Shown piece by piece: positions 27,947-35,703 of a stretch of DNA of 64,000 nt (positions within the stretch are counted from its first letter, which is position 1; each line of letters opens with the position of its first letter). A program made the position numbers and the translations under genes. The notes under the pieces were generated by a model. That model saw only the letters and a program-made list of their open reading frames with translations, was not told where the DNA came from and did no database searches. Source of the DNA: Streptomyces fradiae. GTDB lineage: Bacteria; Actinomycetota; Actinomycetes; Streptomycetales; Streptomycetaceae. Location: contig NZ_CP065958.1 in NCBI RefSeq assembly GCF_041270065.1, forward strand, positions 7,688,001 through 7,752,000, read 5' to 3'.

Positions 27947-28744
27947 ATGCCCGTCCGCAAGGGCACCACCGTCACCCTCCCGACCCGCTTCCTGACCCGC
28001 ACTCTGACCGGCACCCTGTTCCCGGCCCTGGTGCTGGCCGGCGCCCTCACCGGCTGCACCGCCGGGGAGCCGAGGCCCGCGCCGCCCGCTCCGGCACCCG
28101 CCGCCTCCAAGGCCCCCGCCCCGGAACGGCCGGACGCGGCGAACCGGGCCCCCTCGCGGATCCCCGGCATCGGCCCGCAGACCCACGGCCGCATCCCGGA
28201 AGGCACCACCCAGGCCCTCGTGGTCACCGGCGACGGCCCCGACGGCAACGTGGCCACCGCCGTGCTTCACCAGCGGGACCCGGCGGGCCGCTGGCACCGC
28301 ACCGCGGGACCCTGGACCGGACACAACGCGCTGCGCGGCTGGACCGAAGCGCACACGGCGGGCGACCTGCGCTCGCCGATCGGCGTGTTCCGGATCGGCG
28401 ACGCGGGCGGCCGGTTGCCCGACCCCGGCGCGCGGTTCCCGTACGACCAGGACGAGGAGTTCGCGGTCTCGGGCACCGGATTCCTCGGCGAGTCCCTGGA
28501 GGGCTCCTTCGACTACGTCGTGGCCATCGACTACAACCGGATCCCCGGCACCACCCCGCTCAACAAGGAGCGCCCGCTCGGCCCGGAGGCCGGCGGCGGG
28601 GTGTGGATCCACGTCGACCACGGCGGCCCCACCCAGGCCTGCGTCTCGCTGCCCCGGGAGGACATGACGGAGCTGCTGCGCGCCCTCGACCCGGCCCGCG
28701 AACCGGTCGTCGTCATGGGGCCGGCGTCGGTGCTCGCCGACTGA
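27947..28744 (+). CDS. L,D-transpeptidase-like lipoprotein
   Basis: 265-residue exported protein. A basic N-terminus, hydrophobic core and lipobox LTGC give a lipoprotein, followed by a Pro/Ala linker of about 40 residues. The catalytic domain carries SPIGVFRIGDAGG, a YkuD-like entry, and HVDHGGPTQACVSLPRED, with His and Cys placed as in L,D-transpeptidases. It probably acts on peptidoglycan outside the membrane. GGAGGAG lies eight bases before the ATG. The family assignment is moderate because the canonical SHGC is replaced by TQAC. Confidence 0.75.
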   Translation: MPVRKGTTVTLPTRFLTRTLTGTLFPALVLAGALTGCTAGEPRPAPPAPAPAASKAPAPERPDAANRAPSRIPGIGPQTHGRIPEGTTQALVVTGDGPDGNVATAVLHQRDPAGRWHRTAGPWTGHNALRGWTEAHTAGDLRSPIGVFRIGDAGGRLPDPGARFPYDQDEEFAVSGTGFLGESLEGSFDYVVAIDYNRIPGTTPLNKERPLGPEAGGGVWIHVDHGGPTQACVSLPREDMTELLRALDPAREPVVVMGPASVLAD

Positions 28745-28881
28745 GCGGCGGCTGGTCGTCGCGTACGCGCCACGCCGCGAAAAGGCTTGGCCGGTACGTC
28801 CGTTCTGCCGCATGGTGTCCCCTGCGTCCGGAGCCGCGCCGTCGGGGGTCGCGGCCGGGCGGGAGTGGTCCGGGGGGACAC

Positions 28882-29637
28882 ATGGAACACGCCGCATCGG
28901 CGGGACACGGAGACACGCCGGGACACAGAGCCACGCCGGGACGCGGAGACACCGCGAACCGGGGCGGACGGGGCGTGCTGGAAGGGGCGTTCGCGCTCCT
29001 GGAGGCGTTACGGCGACACGGCGACGAGCCGGCGGGCGTCACCGAACTCGCGGTGGCCTGCGGGGTGCCGAAGGGCACCGCGCACCGGCTGCTCGACCAG
29101 CTCGTGGCCGTCGGCGCGGTCGAGCGCCGCGACCGGCGTTACCGGGTCGGCCCCCAGCTCTACCGCCTCGGCCTCGCCTGGGAGCCCCACCCGGGCCTGC
29201 GGGCCGCCGCGCGCCTGCCGCTGCACCGGCTGCGGGCGTCGACCGGGGCGAGCGTGCTGCTCGTGGTGGAGCGGGAGGACCAGGCCCTGACGGTGAGTTC
29301 GGTGCCGGGGGAGCTGGAGCCGGTGGTGCCGGTACGCGACGGGGTCGGCTTCCGCCTCGACACGGCGGCGGGCCTCGCCCTGCGCGGGCCCCGCCGCGCG
29401 GGCGCCGTCCTCGACCGCGAGGACGTGATGGCCGGGGTGTGCTGCGCGGCCCTTCCCGTACGGGCGCCGGACGGCCGGACGGTGGCCGCGGTGGCCGGCA
29501 TGATCCGCGCCGGACGGGCCCTGGAACCGCTGGCCGAGGCCGTCGCAGAGGCGGCCGGAGCGCTGGCCCGCGGCCTCGCCCGGGGGATGCCCGCGGTGTC
29601 TCCCGCCGGGCTGTTCCGTCCAGCGGAACGCGCGTAG
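28882..29637 (+). CDS. IclR-family transcriptional regulator
   Basis: 251 residues. A Gly/His/Thr-rich N-terminal tail precedes the winged helix, VLEGAFALLEALRRHG, then VTELAVACGVPKGTAHRLLDQLVAVGAVERRD and YRVGPQLYRLGLAW. The effector domain continues with STGASVLLVVEREDQALTV but looks shorter than usual at its C-terminus. GGGGGA precedes ATG 28882. The neighbours are a lipoprotein and a secreted protein, so its target is unclear. Confidence 0.85.
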   Translation: MEHAASAGHGDTPGHRATPGRGDTANRGGRGVLEGAFALLEALRRHGDEPAGVTELAVACGVPKGTAHRLLDQLVAVGAVERRDRRYRVGPQLYRLGLAWEPHPGLRAAARLPLHRLRASTGASVLLVVEREDQALTVSSVPGELEPVVPVRDGVGFRLDTAAGLALRGPRRAGAVLDREDVMAGVCCAALPVRAPDGRTVAAVAGMIRAGRALEPLAEAVAEAAGALARGLARGMPAVSPAGLFRPAERA

Positions 29638-29783
29638 AACCGGCCTCCGCGGGCCGGGCACAGTGAGGGACGTGCCGGGGGGAAACGGCACGACACCGGA
29701 CCCGCCGGAACGGCGGGGACGCACACCGCACGTCACACACCGCACGTCACCCGAGGTGACGTCACGACACTGGGGGAATCACC

Positions 29784-30251
29784 ATGAACAAGAGCCGCAC
29801 CGTCCGGATGGCCGCCGCCGCGCTGCTCGGACTCGGCAGCCTCGGCGTCTTCGCCGGCACCGCCCAGGCCGAGCCGATCGACTACGTGAAGATCGAGCTC
29901 CTTGAGCTGACCTGCCACCAGAACAGCGAGGGCAACCACGACGAGGCCTACCTCAACATCACCGACGCCAACGGCAACCAGGTCAAGGTGTGGCCCGGCA
30001 ACGGCATCTCGTACCAGACCATGGGCTCCGGCTACGTCCGCTCCCTGACCGACGGCAACGGCAACTCGGCCCTGATCCTCGGCCGCGAGCAGGCCCGCAC
30101 CCTCACCCTCTGGGACAAGGACACCTTCGGCTCCGACAAGCTGGGCGCCACCCTCGTCACCGGCAGCGAGGCCGGCGCCGAGGTCCAGTACCGCTCCCTG
30201 GAGGGCTCCGGCGGCGTCTACACGATCGCCTACCGCGTGATCGACATCTGA
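29784..30251 (+). CDS. secreted protein of about 155 residues, unrecognised
   Basis: Signal peptide of about 28 residues (MNKSRTVRM start, cleavage after AQA). The mature part has one Cys, is beta-rich and Asn/Gly/Asp-rich, and includes EAYLNITDANGNQVKVWPGN and GREQARTLTLWDKDTFGSDK. That arrangement suggests a C2-like or calcium-binding beta sandwich, but no family was recognised. A long gap upstream with repeated CACGTCAC units may hold its promoter. Confidence 0.75.
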   Translation: MNKSRTVRMAAAALLGLGSLGVFAGTAQAEPIDYVKIELLELTCHQNSEGNHDEAYLNITDANGNQVKVWPGNGISYQTMGSGYVRSLTDGNGNSALILGREQARTLTLWDKDTFGSDKLGATLVTGSEAGAEVQYRSLEGSGGVYTIAYRVIDI

Positions 30252-30270
30252 TCCACCGCAGCCGTCCCGG

Positions 30271-30301
30271 CCGCCGCGCACACCCGCCCGAGGCGCGGCG
30301 G
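30271..30301. terminator. hairpin between converging secreted-protein and NADH dehydrogenase genes
   Basis: Perfect 9-base stem CCGCCGCGC/GCGCGGCGG with a 13-base loop, 20 bases past the secreted-protein stop. Confidence 0.6.
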
Positions 30302-30327
30302 TCGGTCGCGCCTGACCCGCGCCCCGG

Positions 30328-31695
30328 TCAGGACGTGGCGGCGCGCAGCGAGGCGGTGTGTGCGCGGACCTGGTCGGGGGTGAGGTAGGCGTCGGTGTAC
30401 TCGAAGTCGCGGAGTGTGCCGGCCTTCGAGGCGAGGAAGCCGGTGCGGACGTAGTCGTCGCCGGCGATCGCGTTGAGCAGCCAGTTGGTCATCACGCGGG
30501 TCTTGGCGACGTTGGTGCGGAGGGCCGCCCAGTGGTAGCCGCGGGCCACCGCCTGCGCGGGCATGCCGTGCAGTTCGATGCCCAGCGGCTTGGACACGCC
30601 GTCGAGGCCGCCGAGGTCCACCACCAGGCCGAGGTCCTTGTGCACGTACGGACGGGTCGGCTCGCCGCGCAGGGTCGCGACCAGGTTGTCGGCGATCACC
30701 TTGCCCTGGCGCATGGCGTGCTGGGCGGTCGGCGGGCAGATCGCGTTCTCCTCGCCCTTCGCCAGGTCCGGCACGGCCGCCGCGTCGCCCAGCGCGTACA
30801 CCCCGGGAAGGCCCGGCACCACCATGTCCGCGCCGACCACGAGCCGGCCGCGCATCGTCTCGGCGCCGAGGGTGCCGATGAGCGGGCTGGCCGCGACGCC
30901 GGCCGTCCAGATCAGGGTGCGGCTGGGCAGCACACGCCCGTCGGTGAGCGTCACGTTCTCGTCGTCCACCGAGGCCACCGACACCCCGAGCGACACCTCG
31001 ATCCCGCGCTTGCGCAGGATCTCCAGGGCCGCGCCGCCGAGCTTGGGCCCGAGCTCGGGCATCAACGTGGGCGCGATGTCGATCAGATGCCACCTGATCA
31101 GCTTCGGATCGAGCCGCGGATAGCGCTTGACCGCGTTGTGGGTGAGCAGCTGGAGGCAGGCGGCCGTCTCGGTGCCCGCGTACCCGCCGCCGACCACCAC
31201 GAACTGCAGCCGCGCCGCCCGCTCGGCCTCGTCCTGGCTGGCGTCCGCCAGATCCAGCTGGGCGATCACATGGTCGCGGACGTACGCGGCCTCGGCGAGC
31301 GTCTTCATGCCGCGGGCGTGCTCCGCCAGACCGGGGATGTCGAAGGTGCGGGTGACGCTGCCGGGGGCCAGGACCAGGTGGTCGTACGGCTCCGTCTCCG
31401 TCTCGCCGGTGATCGTGCGCACCACGACGACCTTGGCCTCGGTGTCGATGCCGATCGCGCCGCCGGGGATGATCCGGGTGCGGTGCCGCTCGCTGCGCCG
31501 CAGCGACAGCGCGACCGACTGCGGCGTCAGCACCCCGGACGCGACCTGCGGAAGCAGCGGCAGGTAGAGCTGGTACGAGAAGGGCGAGAGCAGCGAGATC
31601 GCGGCCTCCCGCGGGGTCAGCCGCCGTTCGAGGCGCCGGACGCACCCCACCCCGGCGAAGCCGGCGCCCACCACGAGGATCCTCGGTCGAGACAT
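30328..31695 (-). CDS. ndh: type II NADH dehydrogenase (NDH-2)
   Basis: 455-residue FAD enzyme that passes electrons from NADH to quinone without pumping protons. The N-terminal FAD loop is ILVVGAGFAGVGCVRRLE, and the second nucleotide-binding loop is FVVVGGGYAGTETAACL. The quinone-site segment LIWTAGVAAS, the FAD-binding GVYALGDAAAVP and AQHAMRQGKVIADNL follow. The C-terminal amphipathic region probably anchors it to the inner membrane face. AAGGCGG lies upstream of ATG. It is divergent from an FMN reductase gene. Confidence 0.9.
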   Translation of the reverse strand: MSRPRILVVGAGFAGVGCVRRLERRLTPREAAISLLSPFSYQLYLPLLPQVASGVLTPQSVALSLRRSERHRTRIIPGGAIGIDTEAKVVVVRTITGETETEPYDHLVLAPGSVTRTFDIPGLAEHARGMKTLAEAAYVRDHVIAQLDLADASQDEAERAARLQFVVVGGGYAGTETAACLQLLTHNAVKRYPRLDPKLIRWHLIDIAPTLMPELGPKLGGAALEILRKRGIEVSLGVSVASVDDENVTLTDGRVLPSRTLIWTAGVAASPLIGTLGAETMRGRLVVGADMVVPGLPGVYALGDAAAVPDLAKGEENAICPPTAQHAMRQGKVIADNLVATLRGEPTRPYVHKDLGLVVDLGGLDGVSKPLGIELHGMPAQAVARGYHWAALRTNVAKTRVMTNWLLNAIAGDDYVRTGFLASKAGTLRDFEYTDAYLTPDQVRAHTASLRAATS

Positions 31696-31897
31696 GGTGA
31701 AGTCCGCCTTTCCACGCCTTGCGCCCTGCGCCTTGTCCTGACCTCACCCATCATCCGGAAAGCGTGCATATCCGGCAAAAGGGTGGCGCTGTTCGAGGGA
31801 CCCGGCCCCACCCGCCCGGGTCGCCGACCACCCCGGACCGGGTTAGCTTCGCCAGGGACGTCCCCCTCTCCCCGCGAAGACGAAGGACGGCATCCGC

Positions 31898-32470
31898 ATG
31901 ACCACGTACAAGGTCGGCTACTTCGTCGGCAGCCTGTCGGCGAAGTCCATCAACCGGATCCTCTCCAAGGCCCTGATCCGCGTCGCGCCGCGCAATCTCG
32001 ACTTCCGCGAGATCCCCATCAAGGACCTGCCGCTCTACAACCACGACTTCGACGCGGACTACCCGCCCGAGGGCACCGCCCTCAAGGAGGCCATCGCCGC
32101 CTCCGACGCGATCCTCTTCGTCACGCCCGAGTACAACCGCTCGATCCCCGGCGGGCTGAAGAACGCCATCGACTGGGCCAGCCGGCCCTGGGGCACCAAC
32201 TCCTTCACCCACAAGCCCTCGGCCGTGATCGGCGCATCCCCGGGCAAGATCGGCACCGCCGTCGCCCAGCAGAGCCTGCGCTCGGTGCTCTCCTTCTGCA
32301 ACTCCCCGCAGATGAACGCCCCGGAGGCGTACATCCAGTTCACCCCGGGGCTGTTCGGCGAGGACGGCGAGGTCAGCGACCCCACCACGCAGCAGTTCCT
32401 CACCGACTTCATGAGCGACTTCGAGACCTTCATCGAGCGCGTCCTGACGGTCCTGCCGCCCCGGCGCTGA
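31898..32470 (+). CDS. NADPH-dependent FMN reductase
   Basis: 190-residue flavodoxin-like protein. The phosphate loop VGSLSAKSINRILSKAL is near the N-terminus, and ILFVTPEYNRSIPGGLKNAIDWASRP is the diagnostic segment binding FMN. Relatives reduce quinones, azo dyes or chromate. It is short-gap divergent from the type II NADH dehydrogenase, so a shared redox role is possible. Full length for the family. Confidence 0.9.
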   Translation: MTTYKVGYFVGSLSAKSINRILSKALIRVAPRNLDFREIPIKDLPLYNHDFDADYPPEGTALKEAIAASDAILFVTPEYNRSIPGGLKNAIDWASRPWGTNSFTHKPSAVIGASPGKIGTAVAQQSLRSVLSFCNSPQMNAPEAYIQFTPGLFGEDGEVSDPTTQQFLTDFMSDFETFIERVLTVLPPRR

Positions 32471-32502
32471 ACGGCGCGCCGGAACGGCAGGAGTGCGCGT
32501 GC

Positions 32503-34563
32503 TCAGCTGCCGGTGACGCTCGGCGCGCCCGTCTCGATGTGGCCGGTGTAGCGGCGCGACCAGGTGCCGTCGATGTCGGCGAGGACCGTGAAGTCGTACC
32601 AGCCGTCGGTGTAGGCGACGGCGTTGAAGTAGTCCTCGCGGGACGACTTCGCCGGCACGGTGTACGTCCAGGGGCCGTCCGACCGATAGGCGTCGGAGCG
32701 GATGGTGAAGGTGACCGCGGTGGACGCGTTGTTGGTCATCCTGAACCAGATCGCGGTCTTCCCGGTGCCGGGCTCCGTCGCGTAGCGCGCCGCGACCTCG
32801 ACGTCCTTGCCCGCCTTGGAGGCGTCGCCGATGAAGCGGCGCAGGAAGCGGTTCGGGCCCATCATCGAGATGTCGTACTTCCCGGAGCCCGAGCCGAACC
32901 CGATGTTGAAGTAGTCGCTGGCCGTCGTGCCCGGGTCCACCGTGTACTGCCAGGCGGCGGTGTCCCGGTACTGGTGCGGATGGATCGAGAAGTGCGCGGA
33001 CCGGCGCGCCTCCGTGCCCTGGTTGGTCATCGAGAACCAGGCGAGGATCTTGCCCGCGGCACCGAACTCGAAGCGGTCCAGATTGCCGTTGACCTGGTAC
33101 GGCACGGAGCGAGCCGGCCGCGTGCCCGGCTCCTGCTGCGGCAGGGCGTTGTCCTGCGGCGCAGGGTTGGGCAGCGGGCCGCAGGTGGACTGGCCGATCA
33201 CCTTCGCGGTCGACGGCAGGTTCGCCGGCACCCCGTACACCGGGTGCGCGAAGTCGAAGACCCCGGTCAGGTCGCCGCTCACCCGGCGGCGCCAGGCGCT
33301 GATGTTCGGGCAGGTCGCCGGGGTGCCGAGGGCCGCCGTCCAGACCTCCATGAAGCGCAGCACCGAGGTGTGGTCGAAGACCTCGGAGCTCACCCAGCCG
33401 CCCCGGGTCCACGGCGACATGACGATCATCGGGACCCGGTAGCCGAGACCGATCGGCACCCCGTCGATGTACTCGCCCGCCGTGCCCGGCGGCGCGACCG
33501 GCGGCGGCACGTGGTCGAAGAAGCCGTCGTTCTCGTCGTAGTTGAGGAACAGGACGGTGGAGTCGAAGACCTCCGGGTTCGCGGCGAGCGCCTGGTACAC
33601 CAGGTTCACGAAGTGCGCGCCGTCGCCCGGCGGGGCGTACGGGTGCTCGGAGAAGGCCTCGCTGGCCACCACCCACGACACCTGCGGCAGGGTGCCGGCG
33701 ACCACGTCGGCGCGGATCGCGGCGGCGATGTCGTCCGGGGTCGAGCCGGTCACCTTCGGCACCGAGCCCATGCCCCGGTCGTACAGCGGGTCGCCCGGCC
33801 TGGCGTCGGTGAACTTCTTGAAGTAGGCCAGACCGTTGTCGCCGTAGTTGTCCTGGGCGTTCTGGTAGACCTTCCAGCTCATGCCGGCGCGCTGCAGGGC
33901 CTCCGCGTACGTCTCCCAGGTCAGCCCGGACTCCTCGCCGCCGTCCTTGCTGGCGGCGTCGACCTTGCCGCTCCACAGGAAGGTCCGGTTGGGGCCGGTC
34001 GCGCTGAGCGTCGAGCAGAAGTAGGCGTCGCAGACGGTGTAGTGGTCGGCGAGCGCGTAGTGGAAGGGTATGTCGCCGCGGTCCAGGTAGCCGAGGGTGC
34101 GGGTGTTGCCGACGCCGGTGACCCAGTTGTCGAGCCGGCCCTTGTTCCACGCGGCGTGCTGCGAGGTCCAGCTGTGCGGCAGGTCGCCGTTGCACTGCGC
34201 GAGCGTCTCGCCGTCCACGCCGCCGGCCGGGGGAGTGGCGCTCAGCTTCCACGGGTACTGCCGCCCGCCCCAGTTGGGCTGGTTGAACATGCCCCAGCCG
34301 CCCGGGATGTTGCCCGCGGCCCGGTCGCCGAAGCCCCGCACACCGCGCAGCCGGCCGAAGTAGTGGTCGAAGCTCCGGTTCTCCTGCATGAGGATCACCA
34401 CGTGCTTGACGTCGGTGATGTCGCCGGAGGCCGCCTGCGCGGCCGCCGACACCGCCTCCGCCTCCGCGGGTGCCGCGCCGGCCGGCGCCCCCGCCCCGGC
34501 GACCAGCCCGGCCCCGAGCCCCGCCCCGATCCCTACGAACCCTCTGCGGCTGATGGGAGTCAT
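32503..34563 (-). CDS. plcC: Tat-exported phosphocholine-specific phospholipase C
   Basis: 686 residues. A twin-arginine signal (ISRRGFVGIGAG) precedes the alkaline-phosphatase-superfamily catalytic domain, recognised by VVILMQENRSFDHYFGRLRG, NYDENDGFFDHVPPP and the RVPMIVMSPWTRGGW segment. Two related C-terminal beta domains follow (RFEFGAAGKILAWFSMTNQG and RYATEPGTGKTAIWFRMTNN). The family cleaves phosphatidylcholine or sphingomyelin and often serves phosphate scavenging. A PHO-box-like site lies about 90 bases upstream of the ATG at 34563. Convergent with the FMN reductase. Confidence 0.92.
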   Translation of the reverse strand: MTPISRRGFVGIGAGLGAGLVAGAGAPAGAAPAEAEAVSAAAQAASGDITDVKHVVILMQENRSFDHYFGRLRGVRGFGDRAAGNIPGGWGMFNQPNWGGRQYPWKLSATPPAGGVDGETLAQCNGDLPHSWTSQHAAWNKGRLDNWVTGVGNTRTLGYLDRGDIPFHYALADHYTVCDAYFCSTLSATGPNRTFLWSGKVDAASKDGGEESGLTWETYAEALQRAGMSWKVYQNAQDNYGDNGLAYFKKFTDARPGDPLYDRGMGSVPKVTGSTPDDIAAAIRADVVAGTLPQVSWVVASEAFSEHPYAPPGDGAHFVNLVYQALAANPEVFDSTVLFLNYDENDGFFDHVPPPVAPPGTAGEYIDGVPIGLGYRVPMIVMSPWTRGGWVSSEVFDHTSVLRFMEVWTAALGTPATCPNISAWRRRVSGDLTGVFDFAHPVYGVPANLPSTAKVIGQSTCGPLPNPAPQDNALPQQEPGTRPARSVPYQVNGNLDRFEFGAAGKILAWFSMTNQGTEARRSAHFSIHPHQYRDTAAWQYTVDPGTTASDYFNIGFGSGSGKYDISMMGPNRFLRRFIGDASKAGKDVEVAARYATEPGTGKTAIWFRMTNNASTAVTFTIRSDAYRSDGPWTYTVPAKSSREDYFNAVAYTDGWYDFTVLADIDGTWSRRYTGHIETGAPSVTGS

Positions 34564-34651
34564 GTCCCGCCTCGCCCACCTCTCGTGTCCCGCGGTGCCC
34601 CGGTGGCACGCGAGGACAGGATGAGGGAACCGGTCCCAAAGGTATACAGCC

Positions 34652-34673
34652 GTGCAGTAATCGATGGGTGAAC
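34652..34673 (-). promoter_or_regulatory. PHO-box-like site upstream of phospholipase C
   Basis: On the minus strand GTTCACCCATC is followed directly by a weaker second unit GATTACTGCAC, as in the 11-base direct repeats bound by PhoP in Streptomyces. TATACC at 34646-34641 sits where a -10 would be, so the box covers the -35 region. Confidence 0.45.
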
Positions 34674-34727
34674 TTCCCGAGGACGGTGAGGTGGTGCTAC
34701 AGGGAGGGACAAGAGGCCGGGCGGGAA

Positions 34728-34749
34728 TTGGTTCGACCACGAACCAATG
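34728..34749. promoter_or_regulatory. perfect inverted repeat upstream of the 298-residue gene
   Basis: ATTGGTTCG and CGAACCAAT separated by four bases. AT-rich relative to its surroundings, it sits 57 bases before ATG 34807 and is a good candidate operator. Confidence 0.55.
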
Positions 34750-34806
34750 TGTGCGGTGGTCCGGTTGTCAGTGGGGTCGTCCATGATGGGCGGCAGGGAG
34801 GGGAAC

Positions 34807-35703
34807 ATGACGGAGACCATGACGGGGACGTGGACCGGGCTCGGCGAGGTGACGGCGCCGTCGGGGGTGCTCGTGCTCGGCATGGGCGGCTGGATCGACT
34901 GCTGGTCCGAGACCGGCCCCCCGCTCTCGGAACGAGCCCGCGAGGCGGCCGCCGCGGGCGGCGGGCAGCTGCGCGACGGGGACTGCGAGGCGGTCGCGGT
35001 CCCGGCGCGCCCCGACCGGCCGCTGGCCGTACGGGCGCTCACCGAGTGGTCCCTCTTCGACGAGGTGCCGGTCATCTCCGTCCTGGAGACAGACCTCGGC
35101 GTGCCGTGGCCGGCGGGCCACGCCCCGGAGGCCGTACGGCTCGGGGACCTGCCCGTCGACCGGTGCGGCATGGTCGTGGGGGACGCGGTCGCCCTGGACG
35201 CGTGGACGGGTCTCGGGGCGCCGTCGGACAACGGGCTCGCCGACCTCGGCTACTGGGGGCTCCATGCGGAGGCCGCGTGGGCGCACTTCGGCGGTGAGCC
35301 GGTCGGGCAGCGGTACGAGGGCGGCCCGCGCGGCTGGCTGGACCTGCCCGTCGCGGAGGCCGAGCGGAGAGCCGAGGCACTCGCCGACTGGACCCGTGAA
35401 CACCACCGGGGCATGGGCCTCGTGTGGTCCGTCGACCCGCACACCGACTACCACCGTGCCCAGCGGGCCGGCTGGGACCACCCGCTGGAGGCCGGCGTGA
35501 TCGAGGTGGCCGGCTGCCGGGTGCTCGGGATCGGCTGGAATCCTGGGGACCACGCGGCGCGGCACGCGGGAGAGCGCTTCTACGGGCAGGTCTACCCCGT
35601 GACCCTCCACCCCGCCGCCGACGGCGGTACCGTCCTGCGCTGGACCATCCCGGCCGGGGAAGACGACGAGCAGCACGACGACGAGCAGGAGGACCGGGCG
35701 TGA
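34807..35703 (+). CDS. unrecognised 298-residue soluble protein
   Basis: No family was recognised. The sequence has an early SGVLVLGMGGWIDCW, then WPAGHAPEAVRLGDLPVDRC and GMVVGDAVALDAWTGLG, a His-rich GMGLVWSVDPHTDYHRAQ, and an acidic tail (EDDEQHDDEQEDRA). There is no signal peptide. GGAGGGG precedes ATG 34807. Its TGA overlaps the GTG start of the prolyl oligopeptidase, so the two are coupled. A palindromic operator precedes the gene. Confidence 0.75.
   Translation: MTETMTGTWTGLGEVTAPSGVLVLGMGGWIDCWSETGPPLSERAREAAAAGGGQLRDGDCEAVAVPARPDRPLAVRALTEWSLFDEVPVISVLETDLGVPWPAGHAPEAVRLGDLPVDRCGMVVGDAVALDAWTGLGAPSDNGLADLGYWGLHAEAAWAHFGGEPVGQRYEGGPRGWLDLPVAEAERRAEALADWTREHHRGMGLVWSVDPHTDYHRAQRAGWDHPLEAGVIEVAGCRVLGIGWNPGDHAARHAGERFYGQVYPVTLHPAADGGTVLRWTIPAGEDDEQHDDEQEDRA

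Noticed and set aside
30358..34671. 1437-codon plus-strand ORF
   Set aside because: Runs antisense to NDH-2 and phospholipase C, and overlaps the FMN reductase in another frame; no motifs.
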